Below the pieces are notes generated by a model. That model had not been told where the DNA came from. It made no database searches and saw only the letters and a list, made by a program, of their open reading frames with translations. 64,000 nt of DNA from NCBI RefSeq assembly GCF_003026365.1, contig NZ_PYOM01000004.1:62001-126000 (forward strand), given 5' to 3'. The translations under genes and the position numbers were made by a program. The stretch comes from Photobacterium angustum (GTDB taxonomy: Bacteria > Pseudomonadota > Gammaproteobacteria > Enterobacterales > Vibrionaceae). Shown here in pieces: positions 1-20,191 of this stretch. How positions within the stretch are numbered: the stretch's first letter is position 1; the number at the start of each line of letters is the position of its first letter.

Positions 1-1407
1 GGCATAAGGTAAACCATGCAAGTACACACCATCTTCACCTAATGATTCACCGTGATCGGCCATATAAAACATAGCTGTATTGGCATGGTGATCATCTTGC
101 TTAAGCATATCAATTACTTGGCTCAAAATATGATCGGTATATAAAATCGTATTATCGTACGTATTCTTCACTTGTTGCTGAGTACAGTTTTGTAAATCAC
201 TGGTATCACACGTGGGAGTAAACACTTTAAATTTTTCAGGATAGCGATCGTCATACGTTGGTCCATGACTACCAATGATATGTAAAACAATCATCGTATC
301 TTGCTTAGCATCATCAATATATTGCTGTAAGCCTTTAAGTAAAATCTGATCATAACAAGAGCCGTTATGACATAAGCTAGGATCAATCTCAGCGGTCATT
401 TCAATATGCTTAACACGATCACAAGCCCCTTTACAGCCACCATCATTGTCTTTCCATAACACATCAATACCTGCATGATGCAAGACATCTAATACACCAT
501 CTTGATGGCGTGCTTTAACAGGATCATAATTCGCTTTGGTCATATCAGAAAACATACATGGCACTGAAGCAGCTGTTGCTGTACCACAGGATTTCACGTT
601 CAGAAAACTGATCACATTGCGGGTTGCTAATTGTGGATTGGTATCACGCGTATAGCCATTTAATGAATAGTTCATAGAACGTGATGCTTCACCGAGTACC
701 ATCACCACTACATTAGGTTTATTGGTTTTTGCTGTGATTGCCGCATGTTCATTTACAGCATCAGTGCCAATGTGGGTAAATGGCATATTCGCTTCAATTA
801 ACTGGTAATGCGCATAACGATAGGTCGCTGATAAGTAATTAGTCGGATTAATTAAGGCTTTGATTTCTGAATGATTACGTACTAATGAAGCGTAATCTTT
901 ATAATAGCCAGCCGCAATAATGCCGATCACAACCAACGAAATCACAACCGATAGCAATTTAGAGGCAAGTTCTTTGATAAAAGGCTTAAATTGCACCTTC
1001 ATCGACGTAAATATAATCGCGGGAACAATACCTATGACTAGTAACCATAGCCCACCACCTAAAGATAAATAGCTGGCTGCTTCACCAGTATTTGTCTCAA
1101 AAATATTAACGATCATGCCGTAATCAAAGAACACACCATAGCTATACATGCCATATGTTGCCAATGATGACAAAATAATCAGTAATGGGGTAAGTATGCG
1201 ATATATCCGAGGCCAGATGAGCAGTGTGAAAATAATATTCAGTGCTGCACAAATAAAAATAGGAATAGAAATAGCAAAAATAATGCTCTTTGGTGGCTGG
1301 CTCTCAAATAGCTCTGTGATATGTTGCCAAAGCGCAATATTTTGTATTGCCGTAAAAAAGAGTGCGACAAGCAGTGTATACAATACGCTGGTTAAGCGGA
1401 GTTTCAT
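1..1407 (-). CDS. eptA: EptA-like phosphoethanolamine-lipid A transferase (3' end beyond window)
   Basis: The 469 visible codons start at ATG 1407 after a GGGAAT ribosome site and run off the left edge, so the C-terminus is missing. The N-terminal third has about five hydrophobic segments. The periplasmic part carries the alkaline-phosphatase-fold landmarks of EptA/LptA enzymes: LGEASRSMNYSLNGY near residues 235-250, MFSDM, HIIGSHGPTY and MADHGESLGE, the last being metal ligands near the cut. The family moves phosphoethanolamine from phosphatidylethanolamine to lipid A and raises polymyxin resistance. The nucleophile motif is usually GE-T/S-x-R but reads GEASR here. The gene stands alone. Family assignment is firm; the exact acceptor is inferred. 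Confidence 0.88.
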   Translation of the reverse strand, partial: MKLRLTSVLYTLLVALFFTAIQNIALWQHITELFESQPPKSIIFAISIPIFICAALNIIFTLLIWPRIYRILTPLLIILSSLATYGMYSYGVFFDYGMIVNIFETNTGEAASYLSLGGGLWLLVIGIVPAIIFTSMKVQFKPFIKELASKLLSVVISLVVIGIIAAGYYKDYASLVRNHSEIKALINPTNYLSATYRYAHYQLIEANMPFTHIGTDAVNEHAAITAKTNKPNVVVMVLGEASRSMNYSLNGYTRDTNPQLATRNVISFLNVKSCGTATAASVPCMFSDMTKANYDPVKARHQDGVLDVLHHAGIDVLWKDNDGGCKGACDRVKHIEMTAEIDPSLCHNGSCYDQILLKGLQQYIDDAKQDTMIVLHIIGSHGPTYDDRYPEKFKVFTPTCDTSDLQNCTQQQVKNTYDNTILYTDHILSQVIDMLKQDDHHANTAMFYMADHGESLGEDGVYLHGLPYA

Positions 1408-1889
1408 TCTATCTATTCCCAAGAATAATTATCATAGTTATATAACGTCAACATAACTATGATAGAAGATGTTCACGATATAGGTTATGCCAGCCTTGGC
1501 GAACGGATCCTATTTTGGCGGCGAATTATATAGCCAAAAACATATAAATAACTAATATCTATATATATTGACTGGCATTTAAAATGAAAACAAAGATTCA
1601 ATTAATGAAAAGTAATGTTCTCATTTAGGTTCCTTGCACTCTTAATAAAGATAGAAGAAATATGCTCTTAGCACTTCTACCGATAAATAAAAACTTAAAG
1701 AGGTAAATCAACGCCGCCGTATTATGAACAAACAAGCAGTTAGTATCCTGACAAAAGATACGTAGATATCGCTATAAGCCCACTTATATATAAATAGATA
1801 AAAAAACGCCGATACACATAGATATCGGCGTTTATTTTGTCAGCACTTGAGGAATTAGTGCTGATCTAATCATAATGCTACTAAACGGG
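1408..1889. other. Intergenic region between eptA and ygjK
   Basis: These 482 bases are AT-rich and hold no convincing open reading frame. They must carry the promoter of the leftward eptA-like gene just right of 1407. At the right end they carry the terminator of the ygjK-like gene. Confidence 0.5.
1803..1833 (-). terminator. Rho-independent terminator of ygjK
   Basis: The inverted repeat AACGCCGATA / TATCGGCGTT encloses a short loop. Read on the minus strand it is followed by a run of seven T, 57 bases past the ygjK stop. Confidence 0.85.
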
Positions 1890-4583
<2,694 letters not shown>

Positions 4584-4754
4584 TTAAAATTTGGACTGCT
4601 ATTGTATTTTTAGTTTTAGAGTAGCTTGAGTATTACTCTGTACGCGGAAGGAATATTAAGGGCTAAAACCAAGAGTAAAATTGAAGTGAGTCACATAAGT
4701 TATTTTACTAAAATTCAAGTTAAGAATACCTTGTAACAATTAGATACAAAAATC

Positions 4755-4772
4755 AAAAGTAACGTTGCTTTT
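4755..4772. promoter_or_regulatory. Possible LacI-family operator upstream of ygjK
   Basis: AAAAGTAACGTTGCTTTT is palindromic around a central CG with one mismatched pair, the usual shape of a LacI/GalR-type operator. It lies about 205 bases upstream of the ygjK start. It matches neither of the two operator types seen at gal and ebg well. Confidence 0.3.
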
Positions 4773-5117
4773 ATTTTTGAAGTAATTTCACACTTTGAAA
4801 TCATAGTCATTGCTTATCTATTTGTCTTTCTTAACTCATTAAATTTAAAAGTAGATCTTCTCCCCAAACCATATCACTCACGGTGATATTCACCCCAAAA
4901 TACCAAATAAAAATAAATGACTTATGTAACATTCGTAACAAATCAACCCACTTACTTTTATAGAATTTTATGAGCAACATCACAGTCATTAAAATACGGT
5001 ATTTCAGTATTTATCTTTATTTTTGTGTTATTTGTTGTTTGAGCCTTAAATAAACCTGAAACTTTCAGTAAAAAAATGATTGAAAAGTAAAAAATCGACT
5101 TGAGTTAAAAATAAAAA

Positions 5118-5141
5118 AGCCACTCACAAAAGTGAGTGGCT
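5118..5141 (-). terminator. Terminator of the ebgA-ebgC-permease operon
   Basis: AGCCACTCAC / GTGAGTGGCT with a four-base loop is followed on the minus strand by TTTTTATTTTT. It lies just past the permease stop at 5170. Confidence 0.9.
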
Positions 5142-5169
5142 TATCTATATAGTTATTTCGCGATATTGC

Positions 5170-6696
<1,527 letters not shown>

Positions 6697-6711
6697 TTAC
6701 GATGCTTGGAA

Positions 6712-10275
<3,564 letters not shown>

Positions 10276-10337
10276 TCAAACCGACATTTTTAATCTGTGA
10301 TCAATCGTGCTAATGACGATGAATCTGTTGGGAGCGA

Positions 10338-10360
10338 TTTTAGTAAAAGTTTTACTAAAA
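10338..10360. promoter_or_regulatory. Putative EbgR operator upstream of ebgA
   Basis: A perfect 11-bp inverted repeat, TTTTAGTAAAA and its complement around a single central G (10349), lies 78 bases upstream of the ebgA GTG. A 19-of-23 copy lies before the second permease at 19762, and a half site before ebgR at 11629. Assigning it to EbgR is inference from position. Confidence 0.65.
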
Positions 10361-10368
10361 TAAATTAA

Positions 10369-10383
10369 TGGAAACGTTTTACA
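10369..10383. promoter_or_regulatory. Putative GalR operator upstream of ebgA
   Basis: TGGAAACGTTTTACA resembles the TGTAAACGTTTACA palindrome in front of galE. It lies nine bases beyond the EbgR-type site, so ebgA may answer to both repressors. Confidence 0.5.
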
Positions 10384-10509
10384 TTACGTGAGTCACATTT
10401 TACGAGGGGATTTAAACCAATCCTGTGATCGGCTTAAAGGAAGTGGTAGAAGGTCAGTTAACAGAAAGAAAACAGTGTAAATAACGCAACGCTTTTCACA
10501 GAAAATAAA

Positions 10510-10533
10510 AAGGCACTGTAAAAACAGTGCCTT
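10510..10533 (-). terminator. Terminator of ebgR
   Basis: AAGGCACTGT / ACAGTGCCTT forms a strong stem followed on the minus strand by TTTTATTTTC, shortly after the ebgR stop. Confidence 0.85.
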
Positions 10534-10551
10534 ATGAATACTTAATGATTG

Positions 10552-11562
<1,011 letters not shown>

Positions 11563-11628
11563 TCACTATCCTAGTGAGATATTTTGAAAATAACACTTTT
11601 TATTATTGTTTTATATTATGCCTAATTT

Positions 11629-11650
11629 TTTTAGTAAAAACTTTCATATC
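11629..11650. promoter_or_regulatory. Degenerate EbgR-type site upstream of ebgR
   Basis: TTTTAGTAAAA is intact at 11629-11639, but the other arm reads CTTTCATATC. It lies about 95 bases upstream of the ebgR start, which is consistent with weak autoregulation. Confidence 0.35.
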
Positions 11651-11763
11651 ACCCTAAATTTATAAAACACATAAAAAAATATAATAATAAATATATTCAA
11701 CAAGTTAAAAAAAACATAGCCTTTTTCCTTTATTCTTCAACGCTCAAATTCTGAAGACTTAAC

Positions 11764-11779
11764 ATGTAAACGTTTACAC
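11764..11779. promoter_or_regulatory. Putative GalR operator of galETKM
   Basis: ATGTAAACGTTTACAC contains the perfect palindrome TGTAAACGTTTACA. It lies 114 bases upstream of the galE GTG and is the best copy of the motif in the window. This fits GalR control of the Leloir operon. Confidence 0.75.
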
Positions 11780-11892
11780 AATGCAAGGTAGATCACAGAT
11801 CATAAACTCACTTAATTGATAAACTTTTAGCATAAAGTCGAGAACCGCAAGGCGCGGCTCTTCTCTCCATAAATTCAGCAGAGGCGAAAATA

Positions 11893-12903
11893 GTGGAAGT
11901 TTTAGTCACCGGCGGCATGGGATACATCGGCAGCCACACTTGTGTACAAATGCTTCAAGCCGGCATCACTCCTGTCATTATCGATAACTTATCCAATGCA
12001 AAAATCGGCGTATTGGCACGTATCGAAGCGTTAACCGGTGAAATGCCAGTGTTTCATCAAGGTAGCGTCCAAGATGAAGCATTTCTCGATAGCATCTTTG
12101 CCAAACACGATATTAAAGCCGTGATCCACTTTGCTGGCTTAAAAGCTGTGGGTGAGTCGGTCGAAAAACCACTGGAATACTACGACAACAACGTTAATGG
12201 TTCTTTAGTGTTGGCTCGCGCGATGCGTAAAGCCGGCGTGAAAAGCATTGTCTTTAGCTCATCGGCTACCGTATATGGCGATCCTAAAATGGTACCCATC
12301 ACAGAAGATTCACCAACAGGAGCAACCACCAACCCTTATGGTCGTAGCAAATACATGGTGGAAGAGTGCTTTAAAGATCTGTTCCATGCTGAAAACGATT
12401 GGAGCATTACTCTACTACGTTACTTTAACCCTGTAGGCGCGCACCCTTCCGGTACTATGGGTGAAGATCCGCAAGGAATTCCCAATAACCTAATGCCATT
12501 TATTGCCCAAGTGGCGATTGGTCGCCGTGATCGATTATCTATTTTTGGCAACGATTACCCAACCCCAGATGGCACAGGTGTTCGTGATTACATTCACGTT
12601 ATGGATCTAGCAGATGGTCACATTGCTGCACTTAACGTCCTGCGTGAAAAAGCCGGATTACATATTTACAACCTCGGCACAGGAAAAGGCTCTAGCGTAT
12701 TAGAAATGGTGGATGCGTTTGCTAAAGCGTGCGGTAATCATGTGCCTTACGTTATTTGCCCTCGTCGTGCAGGTGATATTGCAGAGTGTTGGGCAAGCAC
12801 AGACAAAGCCGAACGTGATCTCAATTGGAAAGCGACGCGCAGCGTTAAAGAGATGACGGTCGATACCTGGAACTGGCAATCAAACAACCCTAACGGTTAC
12901 TAA
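11893..12903 (+). CDS. galE: UDP-glucose 4-epimerase
   Basis: GalE interconverts UDP-galactose and UDP-glucose in the Leloir pathway. The 336 residues start with the NAD-binding Rossmann motif [11 protein letters not shown]. The catalytic YxxxK appears as YGRSK after [11 protein letters not shown], and [12 protein letters not shown] lies near the C-terminus. Length equals the usual 338. The start is GTG 11893 after AGAGGCG. It is first in galE-galT-galK-galM, with galT 17 bases downstream, and is controlled by a GalR-type operator upstream. Confidence 0.97.
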   Translation: MEVLVTGGMGYIGSHTCVQMLQAGITPVIIDNLSNAKIGVLARIEALTGEMPVFHQGSVQDEAFLDSIFAKHDIKAVIHFAGLKAVGESVEKPLEYYDNNVNGSLVLARAMRKAGVKSIVFSSSATVYGDPKMVPITEDSPTGATTNPYGRSKYMVEECFKDLFHAENDWSITLLRYFNPVGAHPSGTMGEDPQGIPNNLMPFIAQVAIGRRDRLSIFGNDYPTPDGTGVRDYIHVMDLADGHIAALNVLREKAGLHIYNLGTGKGSSVLEMVDAFAKACGNHVPYVICPRRAGDIAECWASTDKAERDLNWKATRSVKEMTVDTWNWQSNNPNGY

Positions 12904-12920
12904 TTAAGAGAGTAAAACAC

Positions 12921-13976
12921 ATGTCTGCTGTTGAATTTAACCCTGTTGATCATCCACATCGCCGTTATAACCCGCTGACTGGTCAATGGATTTTAGTCTC
13001 ACCACATCGTGCTAAACGTCCTTGGAGCGGTCGAGATGAAAAGCCATCAACCGAGCAACTGCCAAGCTATGACGAGAAATGTTTCCTTTGCCCAACGAAC
13101 GATCGTATTTCTGGCGATAAAAACCCTGATTACCAAGGTACGTATGTATTTAGTAATGATTTTGCCGCACTAATGCCGGATTCACCAGAAGCACCACAAT
13201 CGACTAATCCGTTATTTAAAACTCAAGGAGTACGTGGTTTAAGTCGTGTGATCTGCTTCTCTCCCGATCACAGCAAAACCTTACCAGAGCTTCCGGTTGA
13301 AAAGATTCGTAACGTGATTGATACCTGGAACGATCAAATTGAAGAGTTAGGTAAAGATTACATTTGGGTACAAGCATTTGAGAACAAAGGCGAGACCATG
13401 GGCTGCTCTCAACCTCATCCTCATGGCCAAATTTGGGCGAATAGCTTTTTACCTAATGAAATCGAACGTAAAGAGCACAACCTAAAGGCTTACTACCAAG
13501 AAAATGGTCGCAACCTATTGGTCGATTACGTTGAAGCCGAACTAAAAGACGGTTCACGCATTGTGGTTGAGACCGAACATTGGGTAGCGCTAGTGCCTTA
13601 CTGGGCAGCATGGCCATTTGAAACCATGCTGTTACCTAAAACGCATATCCGTCGTATGAGTGAACTCACTGATGCGCAACGTGACGATTTAGCGTTAGCG
13701 ATCAAAAAGCTGACAAGTCGTTACGATAATCTATTTCAATGCTCTTTCCCTTATTCAATGGGCTGGCATTACGCCCCTTTCTTTGAACAAGGCACTAACA
13801 TTGACCATTGGCAATTACATGCGCTGTTTTATCCACCACTACTACGTAGCGCATCCGTGCGTAAATTCATGGTCGGCTATGAAATGTTAGCAGAGAGCCA
13901 ACGTGATTTAACCGCAGAGCAAGCTGCACAACGCCTACGTGATCTCAGCGATATTCACTACAAAGAACAAAAATAA
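12921..13976 (+). CDS. galT: Galactose-1-phosphate uridylyltransferase
   Basis: GalT exchanges UMP between UDP-glucose and galactose-1-phosphate. The 351 residues carry the HIT-like active site in [12 protein letters not shown], whose central His is uridylylated, together with the FLCP zinc-site cysteines near residue 53. [19 protein letters not shown] at the N-terminus is typical of the family. It is second in the gal operon; a 57-70 base gap precedes galK, longer than the other junctions. Confidence 0.97.
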   Translation: MSAVEFNPVDHPHRRYNPLTGQWILVSPHRAKRPWSGRDEKPSTEQLPSYDEKCFLCPTNDRISGDKNPDYQGTYVFSNDFAALMPDSPEAPQSTNPLFKTQGVRGLSRVICFSPDHSKTLPELPVEKIRNVIDTWNDQIEELGKDYIWVQAFENKGETMGCSQPHPHGQIWANSFLPNEIERKEHNLKAYYQENGRNLLVDYVEAELKDGSRIVVETEHWVALVPYWAAWPFETMLLPKTHIRRMSELTDAQRDDLALAIKKLTSRYDNLFQCSFPYSMGWHYAPFFEQGTNIDHWQLHALFYPPLLRSASVRKFMVGYEMLAESQRDLTAEQAAQRLRDLSDIHYKEQK

Positions 13977-14045
13977 GTTATTGCTTACTTACACTTTTTC
14001 ATAGATATAACTGCGGTATTAGTACTCTATTTTGTGAGATTTTTT

Positions 14046-15200
14046 ATGTCTGATCTAATTTCAAATGTTAAACACGCCTTCACCACGGTATTAGGCTACC
14101 AACCAAGCCACCTTATTCAAGCACCGGGTCGTGTAAACCTCATTGGCGAGCATACCGACTACAATGATGGTTTCGTTTTACCTTGTGCCATCAACTACCA
14201 AACCGTGGTCGCTGCTGCGCCTCGTACCGACAATATCATTCGTGTGGTATCGGTTGATTATGACAATGCCACCGATGAATTTGATCTCACCCAACCTATC
14301 GAATTCCAACAAGATAAGATGTGGGCAAACTACATTCGTGGCGTAGTGAAATGTTTACTTGAACGTGGCTTCACTTTCACGGGTGCTGATATTGCAGTAA
14401 CAGGTAATGTTCCTCAAGGTGCAGGATTAAGCTCATCTGCAGCACTAGAAGTAGTGATTGGTCAAACCTTTAAGGTGCTTTATAACCTTGAGATCAGCCA
14501 AGCAGACATCGCCTTAAATGGTCAGCAAGCTGAAAACCAATTCGTAGGCTGTAACTGCGGCATCATGGATCAGATGATCTCTGCCGAAGGTCGTGAAAAT
14601 CATGCGATGCTATTAGATTGCCGTAGCCTAGAAACCCAAGCGGTATCCATGCCTGAAGACATGGCAATTGTGATTATCAACTCCAACAAAAAACGTGGCT
14701 TAGTAGACAGCGAATACAATACCCGTCGTCAGCAATGTGAAGAAGCGGCTCGTATCTTTGGTGTTAAAGCACTGCGTGATGTCACCATTGAGCAATTTAA
14801 TGCCAAAGCGCACGAACTGGATGAGCTAGTAGCGAAACGTGCTCGCCATGTAATCACTGAAAACGATCGTACCGTTGAAGCAGCGACAGCCTTACGTAAT
14901 AACGATATGAAGCGTATGGCTGAGCTAATGGCACAATCTCATGCCTCTATGCGCGATGATTTTGAAATCACAGTATTTGAAGTCGATACTCTTGTTGAAA
15001 TCGTCAAAGACGTGATTGGCGAGCAAGGCGGTGTGCGCATGACAGGCGGCGGCTTTGGTGGCTGTATTGTCGCACTCGTGCCACCAACATTAGTGGATGA
15101 TGTAAAAGCAGCCGTTGAAGCGAAATACCAAGCTGCAACAGGACTAAAAGAGTCAATTTACGTCTGCCAAGCTAAAGATGGCGCAGGCAAGATCGCTTAA
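14046..15200 (+). CDS. galK: Galactokinase
   Basis: GalK phosphorylates galactose to galactose-1-phosphate. The 384 residues show the GHMP kinase landmarks: the galactokinase signature [15 protein letters not shown] near residue 25, the ATP-binding [11 protein letters not shown] near residue 122, and C-terminal [12 protein letters not shown] 14046 was chosen, since galactokinases begin close to this Met and GTGAG lies before it; an in-frame GTG at 14034 would add four residues. It is third in the operon. Confidence 0.97.
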   Translation: MSDLISNVKHAFTTVLGYQPSHLIQAPGRVNLIGEHTDYNDGFVLPCAINYQTVVAAAPRTDNIIRVVSVDYDNATDEFDLTQPIEFQQDKMWANYIRGVVKCLLERGFTFTGADIAVTGNVPQGAGLSSSAALEVVIGQTFKVLYNLEISQADIALNGQQAENQFVGCNCGIMDQMISAEGRENHAMLLDCRSLETQAVSMPEDMAIVIINSNKKRGLVDSEYNTRRQQCEEAARIFGVKALRDVTIEQFNAKAHELDELVAKRARHVITENDRTVEAATALRNNDMKRMAELMAQSHASMRDDFEITVFEVDTLVEIVKDVIGEQGGVRMTGGGFGGCIVALVPPTLVDDVKAAVEAKYQAATGLKESIYVCQAKDGAGKIA

Positions 15201-15229
15201 TTCATTCAATTAACAATTAAGGAGCACCA

Positions 15230-16291
15230 ATGCAAAGCCCACTCATGCACGCTATGACTCGGCAGTTCGCCCGTGATGGTAAGCCAGTTAATATCATTGA
15301 ACTCACTAATATCCATGGAGTGCGTATCGTGCTAATGGACATTGGTGCTACTTGGTTAAGTTGTTGCCTGCCATTAAATGACAACGAACAACGTGAAGTG
15401 TTACTAGGCATCGATAACCTTGCTGATTTTTATACCCAACAAAGCTACATGGGTGTAACTATCGGTCGTTACGCTAACCGTATTGCCAATGGTCTCTTTA
15501 GTATTGATGGGAAGGCATACCAAGTCTCGACCAATCAAAATGGTAATTGCCTTCACGGTGGTGAAGATGGCTTTAATCAACGTCGTTGGTTAATAGTAGA
15601 GCAAAGCCAAGATAGCGTTTTATTTAGCTTAGTCTCTGAAGATGGTGATCAGGGCTTTCCCGGTACACTGAATGTTACTGTGCGTTATACCTTAACCGAT
15701 AGCAATGAAGTGACCATTCACTACCTTGCTGATAGTGATAATATCACCCCCGTTAATTTAACCAATCACGGTTACTTTAACCTGCAAGGGGCGACATGGG
15801 ACGGTGATAGTCGCTCACACACACTACGTATTAATGCTGACTACTATTTACCGACTAATAGCCTTGGTATACCGCTCGATAAGCCACAACCAGTTGAAAA
15901 TACCAGCTTTGATTTCCGAACAAGTAAAACACTAAGTAAAGACTTACTAGTAGATGAACAACAGCAGCAAGCTAAAGGTTACGATCATAGCTTTGTGCTA
16001 AAACCAGCAAGAAAGCCTGATGAGATTATTGCTGAAGTCATTTCCCCTGATGGCAAAGTCGCCATGACGGTGAAAACCAATAAACCAGCAGTGCAACTAT
16101 ATGGCGGAAATTGGTTAGCAGGTACCCCTGCCCGAGATGGCAAACAGTATCAAGATTACGCAGGATTGGCGTTAGAAACCCAATTCTTACCTGACTCTCC
16201 AAACCATCCTGAATGGGAGCAAACCAGTTGCTTTCTGCAGCCTAATGAACAATATGATTATTTCACAACGTACACATTTGATTATCAATAA
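15230..16291 (+). CDS. galM: Aldose 1-epimerase (galactose mutarotase)
   Basis: GalM converts beta-galactose released by EbgA to the alpha anomer used by GalK. The 353 residues show family motifs: GRYANRIANG, CLHGGEDGFN, TPVNLTNHGYFNL (catalytic His) and LALETQFLPDSPNH (catalytic Glu). The ATG follows a strong AAGGAG site, 29 bases after galK. It is the last gene before a terminator. Confidence 0.95.
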   Translation: MQSPLMHAMTRQFARDGKPVNIIELTNIHGVRIVLMDIGATWLSCCLPLNDNEQREVLLGIDNLADFYTQQSYMGVTIGRYANRIANGLFSIDGKAYQVSTNQNGNCLHGGEDGFNQRRWLIVEQSQDSVLFSLVSEDGDQGFPGTLNVTVRYTLTDSNEVTIHYLADSDNITPVNLTNHGYFNLQGATWDGDSRSHTLRINADYYLPTNSLGIPLDKPQPVENTSFDFRTSKTLSKDLLVDEQQQQAKGYDHSFVLKPARKPDEIIAEVISPDGKVAMTVKTNKPAVQLYGGNWLAGTPARDGKQYQDYAGLALETQFLPDSPNHPEWEQTSCFLQPNEQYDYFTTYTFDYQ

Positions 16292-16326
16292 CATACATTA
16301 AAATATCTCTCTTACTTCTCTAAACA

Positions 16327-16353
16327 ACAAAGCCGACATCATGTCGGCTTTGT
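16327..16353. terminator. Bidirectional terminator between galM and galR
   Basis: ACAAAGCCGACAT and its exact complement flank a single C, forming a 13-bp stem between the convergent galM and galR genes. Confidence 0.85.
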
Positions 16354-16372
16354 TATATCAATCAGGTAAGCA

Positions 16373-17380
16373 CTACTCAGATACTAATCGTTCAACCGAA
16401 CCTCGACGTACTAAGGTAGGAGAGAAACGCATAGCCTCAATATCAACATGTTGCTCATCAGCCAAAGCTAATGCGAGATTAGCAGCCTTTTCTGCCATCA
16501 TCTGAATCGGGTAACGAACCGTTGTTAGCCCTGGAGTTGTATAACGGGCAATTAAGCCATCATCAAACCCCACCAGCGACATCTTCTGCGGAGATTGAAT
16601 GCCGTTTTCTTGTAGCACCGCTAATGCGCCCGCTGCCATATAATCGTTATAAGCCACCAAAGCTGTCATTGGTAATGATTTGGTGATCAGATTTATCATC
16701 GCTGTTTCACCCCCCTCACTATCAGGGGTAGCTTTTTCAATATAGCTTGCTGATAAACTTATATTATTATCCGCTAATGCATCTAAATAGCCTTGAACAC
16801 GTTCACTGGCATCTTCAATATCATGGTTAGAGGCGATACACGCAATATGGCTATGACCATGACGGATCAAATATTCGGTCGCTAAATACGCACCTTTATG
16901 GTTATCAAGTGAGATACAACGCTCAGCAATAGCAGATATATGGCGGTTAATGATCACTAAGCCTTTCACTTCGTTAGCATAGTTAATCAGCTCCTCGTCA
17001 GTAAGTGCTTTTGCGTGAATCACTAACGCATCACAACGACTATTGATCAAATGTTCAATCGCACGTCGTTCATCGTCTGCATTGTGATAACCATTACCAA
17101 TCAGAATATGCTTACCATGTTGATGAGCTACAACATCGACAGCTTTAACTAAAGTGCCAAAGAAAGGATCTGATACATCCCCCACTAATACACCTATGGT
17201 ATCAGTGTTTTGTCGCACTAATGCTTTAGCTGCCGCATTGGGACGATAACCTAACTGTTTCATTGCGTTAGTCACCGCTTCAATAGACTGCTTACTTGCT
17301 TTTGGGGACTTGTTGATCACCCGCGAGACAGTGGCAATCGACACCCCAGCTTCACGAGCAACATCCTTGATGGTTGCCAT
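16373..17380 (-). CDS. galR: GalR/GalS-type LacI-family repressor
   Basis: The 335 residues begin with the LacI-type helix-turn-helix ATIKDVAREAGVSIATVSRV and hinge RPNAAAKALVRQ. The sensor domain has DTIGVLVGDVSDPFFG, NSRCDALVIHAKAL and GFDDGLIARYTTPGLTTVRYP, all typical of GalR/GalS. It converges on galM and shares its terminator. It most likely binds the TGTAAACGTTTACA-type sites before galE, ebgA, the second permease and galP. Assignment to GalR rather than another sugar repressor rests on similarity and on its place beside gal. Confidence 0.9.
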   Translation of the reverse strand: MATIKDVAREAGVSIATVSRVINKSPKASKQSIEAVTNAMKQLGYRPNAAAKALVRQNTDTIGVLVGDVSDPFFGTLVKAVDVVAHQHGKHILIGNGYHNADDERRAIEHLINSRCDALVIHAKALTDEELINYANEVKGLVIINRHISAIAERCISLDNHKGAYLATEYLIRHGHSHIACIASNHDIEDASERVQGYLDALADNNISLSASYIEKATPDSEGGETAMINLITKSLPMTALVAYNDYMAAGALAVLQENGIQSPQKMSLVGFDDGLIARYTTPGLTTVRYPIQMMAEKAANLALALADEQHVDIEAMRFSPTLVRRGSVERLVSE

Positions 17381-17525
17381 AATTGCTCTCTTTTTTAAAC
17401 TGTGCTTATTTAACCGTGTGAACCGTTACTACGCAATAAATTTCCAAGCATTAGCGATATTTCTATTTGTTGATACATAAAGTGGCTACAGGTAATCATT
17501 TATATTCTCTGTAGCCAATCAAGCG

Positions 17526-17888
<363 letters not shown>

Positions 17889-17906
17889 TTAATATAAACA
17901 GTGTAA

Positions 17907-17922
17907 TGAAAACGCTTACACA
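17907..17922. promoter_or_regulatory. GalR-type site upstream of the CsaA-like gene
   Basis: ATGAAAACGCTTACAC matches 13 of 16 positions of GTGTAAACGTTTACAC, with the central CG kept. It lies 49 bases upstream of the start at 17858. It could belong to GalR or to another LacI-family protein such as PurR. Confidence 0.35.
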
Positions 17923-18011
17923 AACAATCAAATATGCTGCTATTACACTGTTTGATCACACTTTATTTGTTGCCTTTGTGCCATTTAAATGACTTTGATT
18001 ATTCTAAAAAA

Positions 18012-18039
18012 ACAGCCACTGACAAACATCAGAGGCTGT
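18012..18039 (-). terminator. Terminator of the second APC permease
   Basis: ACAGCC-A-CTGA / TCAG-A-GGCTGT folds with one A:A mismatch. On the minus strand it is followed by a run of seven T. It lies just past the permease stop at 18067. Confidence 0.8.
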
Positions 18040-18066
18040 ATTTAAAGCTTATTTTTGTTGGTTATT

Positions 18067-19536
<1,470 letters not shown>

Positions 19537-19634
19537 CTACAGCGCTTACTTGTGGTGTAGGATACAGAGTAAGGCTTGGATTTATTAGATTTATTTTTCA
19601 TTATAATTTCTCACTTTAGTTGTTAAATAATAAA

Positions 19635-19650
19635 GTGGAAACGTTTACAT
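19635..19650. promoter_or_regulatory. Putative GalR operator of the second permease
   Basis: GTGGAAACGTTTACAT matches 14 of 16 positions of GTGTAAACGTTTACAC. It lies about 135 bases upstream of the permease start. Confidence 0.6.
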
Positions 19651-19761
19651 TTTTAGTTAAATAAAAGCGTTTATAGCTCGATGAACAACCTTGTGGATTG
19701 CTTCTTTTATAATAGAAAAAACAAGTTTTTCATTTATTATCGCCCTTTAACTGTGACAAAG

Positions 19762-19784
19762 TATTAGTTAAACATTTACTAAAA
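19762..19784. promoter_or_regulatory. Putative EbgR operator of the second permease
   Basis: This 23-bp site runs TATTAGTTAAA through ATTTACTAAAA and matches the ebgA palindrome at 19 of 23 positions. It is 262 bases upstream of the permease start, beyond the GalR-type site. Confidence 0.5.
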
Positions 19785-20191
19785 TAAACTAGAAAACCCC
19801 CTTAACTTTAAGTTGATCACATCAAATAATTCAGTTTGTGAATGCGCTAGCAAATAATGGCATGTTAGTCTTTTATTTAGTGATCTGATTCAAATTAAGT
19901 GTTAAATGAAAAATAGCCTATTAAAATCAATAATTAAAAACAAATCATCGTCAACAATTACACTTATATCTACACTTAAATCGTTTATAAAAAGTATAGC
20001 GATTAATACACCACCACATTTAATCACGTGCCTTATGGAAAAATGGCTTAATATCAAACCAATCTTTTAGTAAAAACCTCATTTTATTTTTACAATCTGT
20101 AACGATATTATCCTTATTTTTACTCATACAAGTTATTGATTACACGCTATGATCCTTTACTAATGTCGACAGTCCATAACCTAGGAATACT

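Noticed and set aside
17416..17431. GalR autoregulatory site before galR
   Set aside because: GTGTGAACCGTTACTA aligns with the operator only by shifting the centre by one base.
20065..20075. EbgR-like half site before lysO as evidence of EbgR control
   Set aside because: Only one arm is present and lysO has no link to galactosides; an 11-base AT-rich match can occur by chance.
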